From Lachnospiraceae bacterium (GTDB taxonomy: Bacteria; Bacillota; Clostridia; Lachnospirales; Lachnospiraceae): a DNA stretch of 64,000 nucleotides. This document shows, one piece after another, positions 51,986 to 61,326 of this stretch. Under the pieces are notes generated by a model. That model searched no databases and had not been told where the DNA came from. It saw only the letters and a list, made by a program, of their open reading frames with translations. The position numbers were made by a program, and so were the translations under genes. The DNA lies in the NCBI GenBank assembly GCA_910576335.1, contig CAJTIU010000008.1, positions 124,001 through 188,000 of the forward strand. Direction: 5' to 3'. Positions within the stretch are counted from its first letter, which is position 1. Each line of letters begins with the position of its first letter.

Positions 51986-53098
51986 CTAGTTTGTAATTGT
52001 TCTCTCTGTCTCTTTGTCAAATACGTGAATCTTGTTAGCATCCAGCGCAAACTTAACTGTATCGCCTGTTCTTGCCTTTGTTGTAGGCTCAACTCTTGCT
52101 GTCATGTTAGCGCCCTCATAATCAAAGTATAAGAATACTTCTGCACCAAGCATCTCGTATACACGGATCTTAGCTTCGATTACTGTATCAGGAGACTTAG
52201 CAAGGAAATCAGGCTCATCATGTACATCCTCTGGACGGATACCAAGAACAACTGTCTTGCCGTCATATTTGCCCTCAATCAGCTTCTTAGCCTTATCCGG
52301 TGAAAGCTTAATCTCAGAAGGACCAGCTACAAGGTAAACATCATTGCCTTTTACCTTACACTTAGCATCTACGAAGTTCATCTGCGGTGATCCGATGAAT
52401 CCTGCTACAAACAGGTTGCACGGATGATCGTATAATGTCTGAGGAGTATCTACCTGCTGAACAACACCAGCACTCATAACTACGATTCTTGTACCAAGTG
52501 TCATAGCCTCTGTCTGGTCATGTGTTACGTAGATGATGGTTGTACCCAGTCTCTGATGTAATCTGGAAATCTCAACACGCATCTGTCCACGCAGCTTAGC
52601 ATCCAGGTTAGAAAGAGGCTCATCCATAAGGAATACCTTCGGGCTTCTTACGATCGCACGACCCATAGCAACACGCTGTCTCTGACCACCGGAAAGAGCC
52701 TTCGGCTTACGGTCTAACAGAGCTTCCAGGTCAAGGATTCTTGCCGCCTCGCGAACCATCTTGTCAATCTCATCCTTCGGCACCTTTCTTAACTTCAGAC
52801 CAAATGCCATGTTATCATATACTGTCATATGAGGATACAGCGCGTAGTTCTGGAATACCATCGCAATATCTCTGTCCTTAGGCTCTACATCATTAACCAG
52901 CTTATCGCCAATATATAATTCACCGGAAGAAATGTCCTCAAGACCTGCAACCATACGAAGTGTTGTAGATTTTCCACAACCTGAAGGTCCTACGAAGATG
53001 ATAAACTCTTTGTCAGCGATCTCAAGATTGAAGTCCTTAACTGCCTCAAATCCGTTTGGGTATTTCTTATTAATGTGTTTTAAAGATAAACTTGCCAT
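51986..53098 (-). CDS. Sugar ABC transporter ATP-binding protein (MsmX/UgpC type)
   Basis: A 370-residue ATPase. Walker A GPSGCGKST, Q-loop VFQNYALYPHM, signature LSGGQRQR, Walker B VFLMDEPLSNLD and H-loop THDQTEAM; residues about 240-365 are the TOBE/OB regulatory domain of the MalK-like group. Such multitask ATPases energise several carbohydrate permeases encoded elsewhere. It stands alone, without permease or binding protein genes. AGGAGG-type site upstream of ATG. A terminator before it (53166-53201) separates it from rsmI. Confidence 0.94.
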   Translation of the reverse strand: MASLSLKHINKKYPNGFEAVKDFNLEIADKEFIIFVGPSGCGKSTTLRMVAGLEDISSGELYIGDKLVNDVEPKDRDIAMVFQNYALYPHMTVYDNMAFGLKLRKVPKDEIDKMVREAARILDLEALLDRKPKALSGGQRQRVAMGRAIVRSPKVFLMDEPLSNLDAKLRGQMRVEISRLHQRLGTTIIYVTHDQTEAMTLGTRIVVMSAGVVQQVDTPQTLYDHPCNLFVAGFIGSPQMNFVDAKCKVKGNDVYLVAGPSEIKLSPDKAKKLIEGKYDGKTVVLGIRPEDVHDEPDFLAKSPDTVIEAKIRVYEMLGAEVFLYFDYEGANMTARVEPTTKARTGDTVKFALDANKIHVFDKETERTITN

Positions 53099-53165
53099 TT
53101 TAATGCTTCCTCCTATTATTTACTAATTTCCTTAACGTCTTCTCACGTCCTGGTTAAAAGTATAT

Positions 53166-53201
53166 AAAAAAAGTTCAATTTGGGGTATACCCAAGTTGAA
53201 C
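53166..53201 (-). terminator. Terminator of the FIST-MCP-rsmI operon
   Basis: On the minus strand GTTCAACTTGGG pairs with CCCAAATTGAAC around GTATA (one mismatch), followed by seven T. Confidence 0.88.
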
Positions 53202-53311
53202 AATTTTTCAAGAAAATTATATACAAGTTGACCAACATCGGTTACGATCCATGGAGCCATGTACCCCGCTGCACAGCATCCTGGCCGGTAAAGTGGTGGC
53301 TGCAGTGCATA

Positions 53312-54154
53312 TCACAAAAGAAGCTCCTGGTAGATCTCCCTTTTCCCGACGCCGCGGTCCTTTGCGACGCATTTCATGGCATCCTTACGGCTCTTCCCCT
53401 GGCTCTCATAATACTGCATATGCTCCTGGATGCTCATGGTTTCCCACCGGGCAATCTCCTCTTCTTTCAGCTCCCTGCGGCTCTTCCCCTCAACCACAAG
53501 CACACACTCCCCCCTCGGTTCCTGCGCCTCATAATATGCAGATGCCTCTGAAAGAGCACCGCAGTATACCGTCTCGTGTTTCTTCGTAAGCTCCCTGCAG
53601 ACACGCACCTGGCGCTCCCCCAACGTCTCGCGGAGCAGCACAAGTGTCTTTAAAAGCCTGTGGGGAGCCTCATAGAGAATCATGGTTCTAGTTTCATCCT
53701 TAAGCTCATCAAGCACTGCCTGCCGTTCCTTCTTATCCCCGGGAAGAAACGCTTCAAAGGCAAATCTCCTGGCCGGAAGCCCGGATATCGTAAGTGCCGC
53801 CACGCAGGCTGCAGCCCCCGGAACCGCCGTTACCCTGACCCGGGCTTTATGGCACATCCGGACAAGCTCCTCACCGGGATCTGATATCCCCGGCGTCCCT
53901 GCATCCGTGATCAGTGCAATATCCTCGCCGGCCAGCAGCCGTTCCACAAGCTTCCTTCCCTTGTCAAACTTATTATATTCATGATAACTGGTCATAGGTG
54001 TCCTGATCCCGAAATGATTCAAAAGCTTCATACTGTTTCGTGTATCTTCCGCCGCAATAAGATCCGCCTCCTTCAGAACGCGCACTGCACGAAAGGTCAT
54101 ATCCTCCAGATTTCCAATCGGGGTCGCACATAGATATAAGGTTCCCGACATCAT
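53312..54154 (-). CDS. rsmI: 16S rRNA (cytidine-2'-O)-methyltransferase RsmI
   Basis: A 280-residue tetrapyrrole-methylase-fold protein with [33 protein letters not shown] and [16 protein letters not shown], the RsmI signatures. It 2'-O-methylates C1402 of 16S rRNA (E. coli numbering), beside the site worked on by RsmH. ATG 54154 has GGAG 6 nt upstream; a second ATG follows directly. Its start overlaps the chemoreceptor stop (TGA inside ATGATG), so it is translationally coupled to signalling genes, an odd partnership. Confidence 0.95.
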   Translation of the reverse strand: MMSGTLYLCATPIGNLEDMTFRAVRVLKEADLIAAEDTRNSMKLLNHFGIRTPMTSYHEYNKFDKGRKLVERLLAGEDIALITDAGTPGISDPGEELVRMCHKARVRVTAVPGAAACVAALTISGLPARRFAFEAFLPGDKKERQAVLDELKDETRTMILYEAPHRLLKTLVLLRETLGERQVRVCRELTKKHETVYCGALSEASAYYEAQEPRGECVLVVEGKSRRELKEEEIARWETMSIQEHMQYYESQGKSRKDAMKCVAKDRGVGKREIYQELLL

Positions 54155-55095
54155 TTTTTCTCCATATAATCATCAATCACCAGCGGAATCTGTGACATCA
54201 TATTATCAATATCCTCAAACATAGCGCTCTTCGTAGTTCCAAGCTTTTCAGCTCCTCCGATATGCTCCATGACCTCCTGATAGCATCCCCTGATCTGGTC
54301 AGAAAATTCGCAGAGCATTCCAAGCGCCCTCTCCGAATCCTGGATTACCCCCGAGATCTCGCCATGCACCTTCGTGGCGCCCTCAGCCGAATGAATGATC
54401 TCATCAAACTTTTCATAAGTCTCATCAACCTGCTCAATACTCCTGCCAAGCGCCTTCTGGGAGGTTGTAATATTTCCATACAGATGCTCTGTTCCCAGCT
54501 CCACATTCTGAAGCCCTGAATCAACCTCACCTGTCAATTCCTTAATCTCATCCGCAAGCTTCTTCACCTCGACTGCCACAACCGAAAACCCCCGTCCACG
54601 CTCGCCTGCACGCGCTGCCTCAATCGAGGCGTTCAGGGCAAGGATATTCGTCTGCTCTGCTATCGAAACAATCTTATCTGTACACAACTTGATTCTCTCC
54701 ACTGCCTGCTGCAGATCCTCAAAGGTATGCTCCATCTCATCAAAATAGGTCTTCACCTGCATGGAACTGCCCTTAAGCTCCTCCACGCCGCTCTGCGCAT
54801 GCGCCACTGACTGCGCAATCGTATCCTTCACAGTCAGAAACTCTCCTGATACCTGCCCGATACTTGAAAAATTTTCTCCGAAATCCTGGAGCTTCTCCTG
54901 AAAGCTTTCCGTTTCCTTCAGCACATTTCCAAATGACCTGCCGATCTCATTAATCTCCCACAGAGAATCCACTTCCTTCTGCACCAGCTCCCTGCGGTAA
55001 TCCTTCAGGCTGTCAATCACATGCAGAACCGGATACAGACTCTTACTCTTTTCCCTCCCCGGCTCCTCATTTCTCTTCTTATTCCAAAATGCCAT
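54151..55095 (-). CDS. Soluble methyl-accepting chemotaxis-like signalling protein
   Basis: A 314-residue protein with no transmembrane segment. A helical N-terminal part precedes the MCP signalling hairpin tip ([42 protein letters not shown], about 155-195), followed by a short helical tail. It lacks the usual sensor domain. The FIST gene lies 11 nt upstream, so the FIST protein is a likely sensory partner in trans. No CheA or CheW gene is in the window, so the output is unknown. The stop overlaps rsmI. Confidence 0.9.
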   Translation of the reverse strand: MAFWNKKRNEEPGREKSKSLYPVLHVIDSLKDYRRELVQKEVDSLWEINEIGRSFGNVLKETESFQEKLQDFGENFSSIGQVSGEFLTVKDTIAQSVAHAQSGVEELKGSSMQVKTYFDEMEHTFEDLQQAVERIKLCTDKIVSIAEQTNILALNASIEAARAGERGRGFSVVAVEVKKLADEIKELTGEVDSGLQNVELGTEHLYGNITTSQKALGRSIEQVDETYEKFDEIIHSAEGATKVHGEISGVIQDSERALGMLCEFSDQIRGCYQEVMEHIGGAEKLGTTKSAMFEDIDNMMSQIPLVIDDYMEKK

Positions 55096-55106
55096 ACTAC
55101 TCCCCC

Positions 55107-56162
55107 CTATTCAAATACCACGCAGGTCATGGACTGATTCACGAAGCGGTTATTATAATGCTCACCATACCCCACGAATCCCGCATGATTCCCTAATCTT
55201 CCCATCTCTTGTAAGTATTCCTGCAAATAATGATTCTGCTGAAATAAAAGATACCTGAACAGGCAGTTCACCGAAAATACAGCTGATATCCGGGGAAAAT
55301 CCTGCTGAATACTGCGGATAGTATCCCTGACCGTTTCCTTAAAATCGCCCAGCTCCAACAAAACCAGCACATCAGAATCATTTACCTGACGGAAACATGC
55401 AAGGGAATTCCCACTGACCTCCTTAATCGACACGATGCAGATATCATCCCCATTAAGCTTGCCAAACGGGTTCTTAAAGGTCTGTGTCTCAATCTCACTC
55501 ACCGATATGTTCAGTATCCTCTGATACACCTGGCTGGCCGGCTGCCCATTCAGCTCACCAATCATATACTTTGCTTTATCCGTACGTGAGGCAATAAAAC
55601 GCTGCCCTTCCACCTGATGGTATATATTCTCCTTATATGCCTTTACTCTGCCATTCTGATTCTTTACAATCGCATATGCCACTGCATCCTCATATACTCT
55701 GCCGTTTGCAGATACCTTCCCGGCGTCCCCGGTTCCACCCACAAGGGAAATGTTTTTCTTCTTGAGCACGCTGTAGATCGTTGTCAGAACGCAGGCATCA
55801 TTTCCCGCGCAGAAATCAATACATATGGTATTGTCCCGGGATCCGCCCATACTCTTCACATCCTGTTCCAACCGTTCAATATATTTCACCGGCATCGCGG
55901 ATACTTCCTCAAGCACATTCGCCGCCGCACTGACCCCTTCCGAAAACGCCAGGACTCCTACGCCCTTCTCCACAATCCTGCTGCCGTAGCACATCCCAAT
56001 ACATCCGATACTCGGCACTCCCGGAAATAACTCCTCAAGCTGACGCACATGCGCCTCAAACTGCTCTCCATTCGAAAACAGCATAATCAACTGCGGCGTC
56101 CGGATTCCCTGTACCGCTTCCTTCAAATCTCCACTCTGGCTCATTCCAAAATACTGTTTCAT
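55107..56162 (-). CDS. FIST N/C-domain sensory protein
   Basis: A 351-residue cytosolic protein. The FIST_N half has [35 protein letters not shown] and VGGTGDAGK; the FIST_C half has [18 protein letters not shown] and ends [30 protein letters not shown], the small-ligand sensor domain core. Start at ATG 56162 (GGGAG upstream) is preferred to GTG 56165. FIST domains are thought to bind small molecules such as amino acids and feed signal transduction; here the partner is the soluble chemoreceptor 11 nt downstream. Confidence 0.88.
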   Translation of the reverse strand: MKQYFGMSQSGDLKEAVQGIRTPQLIMLFSNGEQFEAHVRQLEELFPGVPSIGCIGMCYGSRIVEKGVGVLAFSEGVSAAANVLEEVSAMPVKYIERLEQDVKSMGGSRDNTICIDFCAGNDACVLTTIYSVLKKKNISLVGGTGDAGKVSANGRVYEDAVAYAIVKNQNGRVKAYKENIYHQVEGQRFIASRTDKAKYMIGELNGQPASQVYQRILNISVSEIETQTFKNPFGKLNGDDICIVSIKEVSGNSLACFRQVNDSDVLVLLELGDFKETVRDTIRSIQQDFPRISAVFSVNCLFRYLLFQQNHYLQEYLQEMGRLGNHAGFVGYGEHYNNRFVNQSMTCVVFE

Positions 56163-56294
56163 CACGAGCTCCCTTTCTCCTATTTACTATCAAACCAATG
56201 ACTGTTATGTATCCTCACATATGTATTGAGAGCATAACTATAAAGGGTTTGAACAATTACCATTATAGTATATATTTCCATATAGCGTCAAGAA

Positions 56295-56328
56295 GGGGAC
56301 GGAGTAAAATTCATTTCACCCCCTCCCC
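56295..56328. repeat. GGGGACGGGG palindrome R8, degenerate
   Basis: GGGGACGGAGTAAAAT with the partner ATTTCACCCCCTCCCC, several mismatches, 11 nt after the GH73/M23 gene stop. Probable decayed copy and weak terminator. Confidence 0.65.
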
Positions 56329-56339
56329 GGTTACATGGA

Positions 56340-58766
56340 TCAAATTCCCCGCTTCTTTACAGGACTCTGAGTCTGACGCCCTGCTGCCTGCAGCGGCATC
56401 TCTGCCTTTACCTTATGCAGTGACATACAGTCTCTCAGTTTTGCCATAATCTTTTCCACACTCAGTTCCTCTGCCAGCTTATCCGCATTGAATCGGTTAG
56501 CCTTTACAAATGCCCTGCCTGCCAGAAGCCTGTTCTCACTGTCAGTCTTGCTCTTATCATCACGCTCACGCATCTTGACAATCTCGCCGCTGCCTTCGTC
56601 TGACAGATATTTCATCGGGTCAACCGCCTTTCCGTTTTCCTCCACCTGGAAATGAAGATGATTGCCAGTGGAATATCCGGTTGTACCAGAAAGACCGATC
56701 TGCTGACCCTTTTCTACTTCCTGCCCTTCCTCTACAAACACCTCATAATGATGCATGTATTTTGTAATCAGTCCTTCGCCATGGTCGATCACTACCATAT
56801 TTCCGGCTGTTCCTGCTTCACCTGCGAAAATAACCGTTCCTGCATCTGCTGCATAAGTCGGGATATTCTCCGTTCCTGTACCAAGATCCAGTCCCTTATG
56901 GAAACTGTGGTCAAATGTCCGGTATCCATATGTACTTGATACGGTTGCCCCTGGACAAGGATCCGCAAAGCGTCCGATCAGTTTACTAAAATCAGTCAGT
57001 GTCAGCTCATCCAGACGGTAGAGGTCATATCTCTCCATTGTACGGATCAAGCTTCTAGAATAATTAAGATCTGTCGCCCATCTGCTTCCGATCTTTACTG
57101 CAAATGTATTCGCATCTGTGACATTCGCCGTCAGGTCAGAATACACCTCATCCAGCAGCTTGCTTCGGTCCTCTATACATTCTGTATAGGTATTGTAGGC
57201 ACGGAATCCTGCCTGTGTGGAATAGGTCTGACCGCCTGCTGTCATCTCGAAAGTATTCATCTTTGCGCTTCCGATCGTCCCTTTTCCCTTAATTCCAAAT
57301 AAATTACAGTACTGGTAAGCGAGGTAGGACAGTCCCTCTCCTTTCAGGCCTCCCGGGCCGTACTTTCCATAGCCCGATTCCTGAATAATCTGTGCAATAG
57401 TTACCGATGCCGGATACCCTGTCTCATCCTGTGCCTTCAAGGCGCCTATGATCATCTCCTGTGTGATAAATGACGGCAGGCCCTCAATTGGAACCTCTAC
57501 ATTATAACGGATTCGTTCACCTAGCTTCAGAAACTTCGCAGATGTCTCAAAATCTGCATCTGTCTCCGCCTGCTTCTTAAGTGCTTCCTTCACAAGCTCC
57601 TTCGCAGTCCTGGAAGCGCCCTCCTTCTCTGATGCGGGCTTCGCGCCTGTGGACTTCAAAGCTGCTTTCTTCACGGCTGCTTTTGCTGCCTTTTTCCGTT
57701 TTCTCTCCTTCTTACTCTTCCTCTTGCCTGTTTTGTCAGGCGCGCTCTTGATTCCAATCTCTTTTTTATTACCAATTACAATATTACCATTGCTGCCGCC
57801 GATGCCATTATTTACAGTCGTATTGTTATCCTTATTATCTCCGGCGCTTCCCGGGTCTCCTGGATTCCCCGGATTGTCTGGATCGTCCGGGTTATCCGGA
57901 TCGTCCGGGTTATCCGGATTGTCCGGGTTATCTGGATCGTCCGGATCTTCTGGATCGTCCGGGTTATCCGGATTGTCCGGGTTATCTGGATCGTCCGGGT
58001 TATCCGGATTGTCCGGATCTTCTGGATCGTCCGGGTTATCCGGATTGTCCGGGTTATCCGGGTCATCCGTTTTACCCGGCTCTTCTGCGCTGCCCGGATC
58101 ATCCGGACTGTCTGAGTCTTCCGTATTACCCGGGTTCTCTGGATTGCTGTCTACAACTCCGCCATTAATCCCGGCGCCGTTAATGGAACCAGTATTGTCT
58201 GTATTATCTTCTTTATCATCAGCCTCACCCTGATCTTCGCTGTTATTGTCCTTATTATCAGCTTCACCGGCATCTCCATCCTGAACCGGTTCGCCTTCAA
58301 CGTTTTCCTCTATGTCTATGTCAGTTTCAGCATCATCTGTAACACTGGCTTCGCCGGATTCATCAGGCTCACCTTCCTGATCTTCCTCTATCTCACCCTC
58401 TTCAGCTCCGTCAGCCTCGCTCTCTTCAGTCTCGTCAGCTTCGCCAGTCCCGCTGTCTTTTCCTTCTTCAGACTTACTATCCGGATCCTCTTCGCCCTTC
58501 TTTTCTTCTCCATCCTTCTCAATAACAGGCTCGCCATCCTCATCGAATGTTACATACTTTTCATCTTCCAGTACATAATGATAGCCTTCCGGAAGCTCAT
58601 ACTCCGTCCGCTCTTCAAATTCTTCCGGAGTCTCTCTCTCTTCAGGCTCTCCAACGTTTCCCCCATCTTCAACTGCCGAAGCATATACAGGCATAGCCAC
58701 TCCCGGCGCCGCCGTTGTAACCATTGATGCAACTAATAACACTTGCAGCACTTTTGGATATTTCAT
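56340..58766 (-). CDS. Exported GH73 glucosaminidase / M23 peptidase with repeat linker
   Basis: An 808-residue cell wall hydrolase. Signal peptide (MKYPKVLQVLLVASMVTTAAPG). A very acidic region (about 33-210), then about 75 residues of DNPDDPD repeats (about 233-315), then a basic Lys/Arg region (about 345-395). The glucosaminidase domain (about 440-600) has TIAQIIQESGYGKYGPGG with the catalytic-type Glu and ATDLNYSRSL. The M23 domain (about 630-735) has FHKGLDLGTG, VIDHGEGLITKYMHH and TGNHLHFQV, matching zinc ligands HxxxD and HxH. Combined glycan and peptide cleavage suggests cell separation or spore-related remodelling. DNA of the repeat linker is tandemly repetitive and prone to length change. 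Confidence 0.92.
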   Translation of the reverse strand: MKYPKVLQVLLVASMVTTAAPGVAMPVYASAVEDGGNVGEPEERETPEEFEERTEYELPEGYHYVLEDEKYVTFDEDGEPVIEKDGEEKKGEEDPDSKSEEGKDSGTGEADETEESEADGAEEGEIEEDQEGEPDESGEASVTDDAETDIDIEENVEGEPVQDGDAGEADNKDNNSEDQGEADDKEDNTDNTGSINGAGINGGVVDSNPENPGNTEDSDSPDDPGSAEEPGKTDDPDNPDNPDNPDDPEDPDNPDNPDDPDNPDNPDNPDDPEDPDDPDNPDNPDNPDDPDNPDDPDNPGNPGDPGSAGDNKDNNTTVNNGIGGSNGNIVIGNKKEIGIKSAPDKTGKRKSKKERKRKKAAKAAVKKAALKSTGAKPASEKEGASRTAKELVKEALKKQAETDADFETSAKFLKLGERIRYNVEVPIEGLPSFITQEMIIGALKAQDETGYPASVTIAQIIQESGYGKYGPGGLKGEGLSYLAYQYCNLFGIKGKGTIGSAKMNTFEMTAGGQTYSTQAGFRAYNTYTECIEDRSKLLDEVYSDLTANVTDANTFAVKIGSRWATDLNYSRSLIRTMERYDLYRLDELTLTDFSKLIGRFADPCPGATVSSTYGYRTFDHSFHKGLDLGTGTENIPTYAADAGTVIFAGEAGTAGNMVVIDHGEGLITKYMHHYEVFVEEGQEVEKGQQIGLSGTTGYSTGNHLHFQVEENGKAVDPMKYLSDEGSGEIVKMRERDDKSKTDSENRLLAGRAFVKANRFNADKLAEELSVEKIMAKLRDCMSLHKVKAEMPLQAAGRQTQSPVKKRGI
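57840..58090. repeat. Tandem coding repeats for the Asp/Pro/Asn linker
   Basis: Units of GGATTGTCCGGGTTATCC and close variants (read on +) repeat through the stretch encoding DNPDDPD. The long + strand frame here, an artificial Gly/Ser-rich product, is its antisense shadow. Confidence 0.88.
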
Positions 58767-58823
58767 TATTAATCATTTCCTTCCCGTCATTCACTGTTTC
58801 GTCAATACTTTCTACAGCTTATT

Positions 58824-58832
58824 ATTATAGCA
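58824..58832 (-). promoter_or_regulatory. Extended -10 promoter of the GH73/M23 gene
   Basis: Minus strand TGCTATAAT (58832-58824), no clear -35; about 60 nt before the start codon. Confidence 0.55.
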
Positions 58833-58885
58833 CAAACAAATAGAGAATTCTACCTTTATTCTCGGAGTTTAAAATTTTTTCACAA

Positions 58886-58914
58886 TTGACAGATTTTATT
58901 AAGGAGGCTATGAT
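58886..58914 (+). promoter_or_regulatory. Promoter of topB
   Basis: TTGACA (58886-58891), 17 nt, TATGAT (58909-58914). Confidence 0.75.
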
Positions 58915-58945
58915 AATCTGTATCAGAAGCGTCAAGAGATTCCGC

Positions 58946-58972
58946 GTTACTGTTCACTCCGTTCACAGTAAC
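58946..58972. mobile_element. 27-bp palindrome P with 8-bp target duplication, upstream of topB
   Basis: Arms GTTACTGT (58946-58953) and ACAGTAAC (58965-58972). GATTCCGC lies directly on both sides (58938-58945 and 58973-58980). Same family and same 8-bp duplication size as the MITE at 7516-7661. Identical to 30475-30501. Confidence 0.85.
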
Positions 58973-59055
58973 GATTCCGCTTTTTCATGTGGGCGTGAAA
59001 CGCATGACCTTTTGATACTGGTATTATAATATGATAAATAGGAAAAGGAAAAACT

Positions 59056-61266
59056 ATGAAATCACTAGTATTAGCAGAAAAACCTTCTGTAGCGCGAGAC
59101 ATTGCGCGTGTTTTAAAATGCAGTAAAAATCTTCCCGGTGCAATTGAGGGCAGCCAGTATATTGTGACCTGGGCACTCGGGCATCTCGTGACTCTGGCCG
59201 ATCCAGAGGGCTACGACAAAAAATTTAAGGAATGGAACATGTCCGATCTCCCTATGGTTCCTAAGAAATGGGAACTTGTTGTCATCAGGCAGACGTCCTC
59301 CCAGTATAATCATGTAAAATCCCAGCTCTTCCGCAAGGACGTGGACTGCATTATCATTGCCACAGATGCCGGAAGAGAGGGCGAACTGGTTGCCCGGTGG
59401 ATTCTTGATAAATCCGGCTGCCGCAAACCGATCAAACGACTGTGGATTTCCTCAGTGACTGACAAGGCAATCCGTGAGGGCTTTGATCACCTGAAGGATG
59501 GACGTCAGTATAATGACCTGTATTACGCTGCAGGCGCCAGGGCGCAGGCCGACTGGCTGGTTGGAATTAATGCAACACGCGCCCTGACCTGCAAGTATAA
59601 TGCACAGCTCTCCTGCGGCAGGGTCCAGACGCCGACCCTTTCTATTATTGCGCGCCGTGAGGACGAAATCCGAAATTTTAAGCCTGAGGATTACTATGGC
59701 CTTAGGTGTACTACCGGTTCCGGCGTCTCCCGTACCTCCTGGACCTGGCAGCATGAAAAAAGCGGAAGTCTGCGCTCTTTTCAGAAGGAATTGCTAACAG
59801 GGCTTGAACAGCAGATACGGAAAGCATCTCTGCATCTGGACGAAGTACACACTTCATCAAAGAGAACATTTTCACCGGGACTTTATGACCTGACCGAACT
59901 GCAGCGTGACGCGAACCGCCGTTTTGGATACTCTGCCAAGGAAACACTGAATATTATGCAGCGCCTGTATGAGAATCACAAGGTGCTGACTTATCCCCGC
60001 ACAGATTCCCGCTACATCGGCAGGGACATTGTTCCCACGATCAAAGAACGTCTGAAGGCGTGCTGTATCGGGCCATATAAGCAGTTCATTGCGCCTTTGC
60101 TTCGGGAGCCTCTGCACACTGGGAACTCCTTTGTAGATGACAGCAAGGTCAGTGACCATCACGCGATTATCCCGACCGAAGAATACGTACGTCTGGATCA
60201 TATGACAAATGAAGAGCGGAAGATCTACGATCTCGTAGTACGCAGATTTATCAGCGTCCTTTACCCGCCCTTTGAATATGAACAGACAACCATGAAAGCC
60301 TCTGCCTGCGGTCAGACCTTCATTGCAAAGGGTAAAATCATTACCTCTGCCGGATGGCGCCGCTTATACGATACATGGAATGACAGTGAAGAGGATGCGG
60401 AAGAAGAGCTTTCCGCCAGGGAACAGCCCCTCCCCCCGCTAAAGACAGGCAGTATACTCCCTGTCTCCGGGACAGAAGTAACCTCCGGCCGGACAAAACC
60501 GCCCGCAAGATTCACCGAAGCCACCCTCCTGTCCGCAATGGAAAATCCTGTAAAATACATGGAATCCTCCGATGCCCGTGCACGGAAAACACTCGGCGAA
60601 ACCGGAGGCCTTGGAACCGTTGCCACCAGGGCAGACATCATCGAAAAACTCTTCCACTCCTTTCTTATAGAAAAGAAAGGAAACGAGATTTCCATCACTT
60701 CAAAAGGAAAACAGCTTCTGGAACTTGTCCCAGAGGACCTGAAAAAGCCAGAACTCACCGCTGCATGGGAGATGAAGCTGTCCGACATTGCAAAGGGAAA
60801 CCGAAAGAAAGACAATTTCATCCAGGAGATAGAAACCTACACTGATGAACTGATTCACGAAATCCGCACCGCCGAAGGGACCTTCCGTCACGACAATCTG
60901 ACCAACACCAGATGTCCCCGCTGCCAAAAGCGGATGCTCGCCGTAAACGGAAAAAACTCCCGTCTCCTCGTCTGCCAGGACCGGGAATGCGGCTACCGTG
61001 AAACCATCGCCCGCCTGAGCAACGCCAGATGCCCCAACTGCCACAAAAAAATGGAAATCATAAAAAAAGGCAGTGAGGAAACATTTGTGTGCACATGCGG
61101 GTATAAAGAAAAAATGTCCGCATTCAAAGCCCGGCGGCAGAAGGAAGGGGCTGGTGTCTCAAAAAGAGATGTACAAAACTATCTCAAGAAACAAAAAAAT
61201 GAATCTGTAAACACTTCATTTGCAGATGCACTGGCGGGAATCCAATTGGGGACGGGGGAAAATTAA
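59056..61266 (+). CDS. topB: DNA topoisomerase III
   Basis: A 736-residue type IA topoisomerase. The TOPRIM domain has LAEKPSVARDIARVL and DAGREGELVARW; the active-site Tyr is in LTYPRTDSRYIG; C-terminal CPRC and CPNC zinc ribbons follow (about 630-690). Such enzymes decatenate single-stranded crossovers in replication and recombination; this length and the zinc tail match the Firmicute TopB-like group, including copies on mobile elements. It has its own promoter, with a mobile palindrome in the leader. Its last residues (LGTGEN) and stop come from palindrome R9, and it overlaps the convergent DUF3810 gene by 4 bp. Confidence 0.93.
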   Translation: MKSLVLAEKPSVARDIARVLKCSKNLPGAIEGSQYIVTWALGHLVTLADPEGYDKKFKEWNMSDLPMVPKKWELVVIRQTSSQYNHVKSQLFRKDVDCIIIATDAGREGELVARWILDKSGCRKPIKRLWISSVTDKAIREGFDHLKDGRQYNDLYYAAGARAQADWLVGINATRALTCKYNAQLSCGRVQTPTLSIIARREDEIRNFKPEDYYGLRCTTGSGVSRTSWTWQHEKSGSLRSFQKELLTGLEQQIRKASLHLDEVHTSSKRTFSPGLYDLTELQRDANRRFGYSAKETLNIMQRLYENHKVLTYPRTDSRYIGRDIVPTIKERLKACCIGPYKQFIAPLLREPLHTGNSFVDDSKVSDHHAIIPTEEYVRLDHMTNEERKIYDLVVRRFISVLYPPFEYEQTTMKASACGQTFIAKGKIITSAGWRRLYDTWNDSEEDAEEELSAREQPLPPLKTGSILPVSGTEVTSGRTKPPARFTEATLLSAMENPVKYMESSDARARKTLGETGGLGTVATRADIIEKLFHSFLIEKKGNEISITSKGKQLLELVPEDLKKPELTAAWEMKLSDIAKGNRKKDNFIQEIETYTDELIHEIRTAEGTFRHDNLTNTRCPRCQKRMLAVNGKNSRLLVCQDRECGYRETIARLSNARCPNCHKKMEIIKKGSEETFVCTCGYKEKMSAFKARRQKEGAGVSKRDVQNYLKKQKNESVNTSFADALAGIQLGTGEN

Positions 61267-61326
61267 AATTGCCCCGTCCCAGACTGAGTTGGGGACGGGG
61301 CAATTTTAATTTTCCCCCGTCCCCAA
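61246..61326. repeat. GGGGACGGGG double palindrome R9/R10 shared by two convergent genes
   Basis: Two hairpins, 61246-61281 and 61289-61326, are inverted copies of one another, so the whole 81 bp is one long palindrome with 36-bp arms. It encodes the ends of both topB and the convergent DUF3810 gene, whose stops overlap within it. Confidence 0.92.

Noticed and set aside
57649-58233. Long + strand frame encoding a Gly/Ser/Leu repeat protein
   Set aside because: It is antisense to the Asp/Pro repeat of the GH73/M23 hydrolase; the tandem repeat keeps all frames open.
9741-61326. Resident REP-associated transposase that could mobilise the GGGGACGGGG palindromes
   Set aside because: No gene in the window has the short HUH/Tyr transposase features; if it exists it is elsewhere in the genome.
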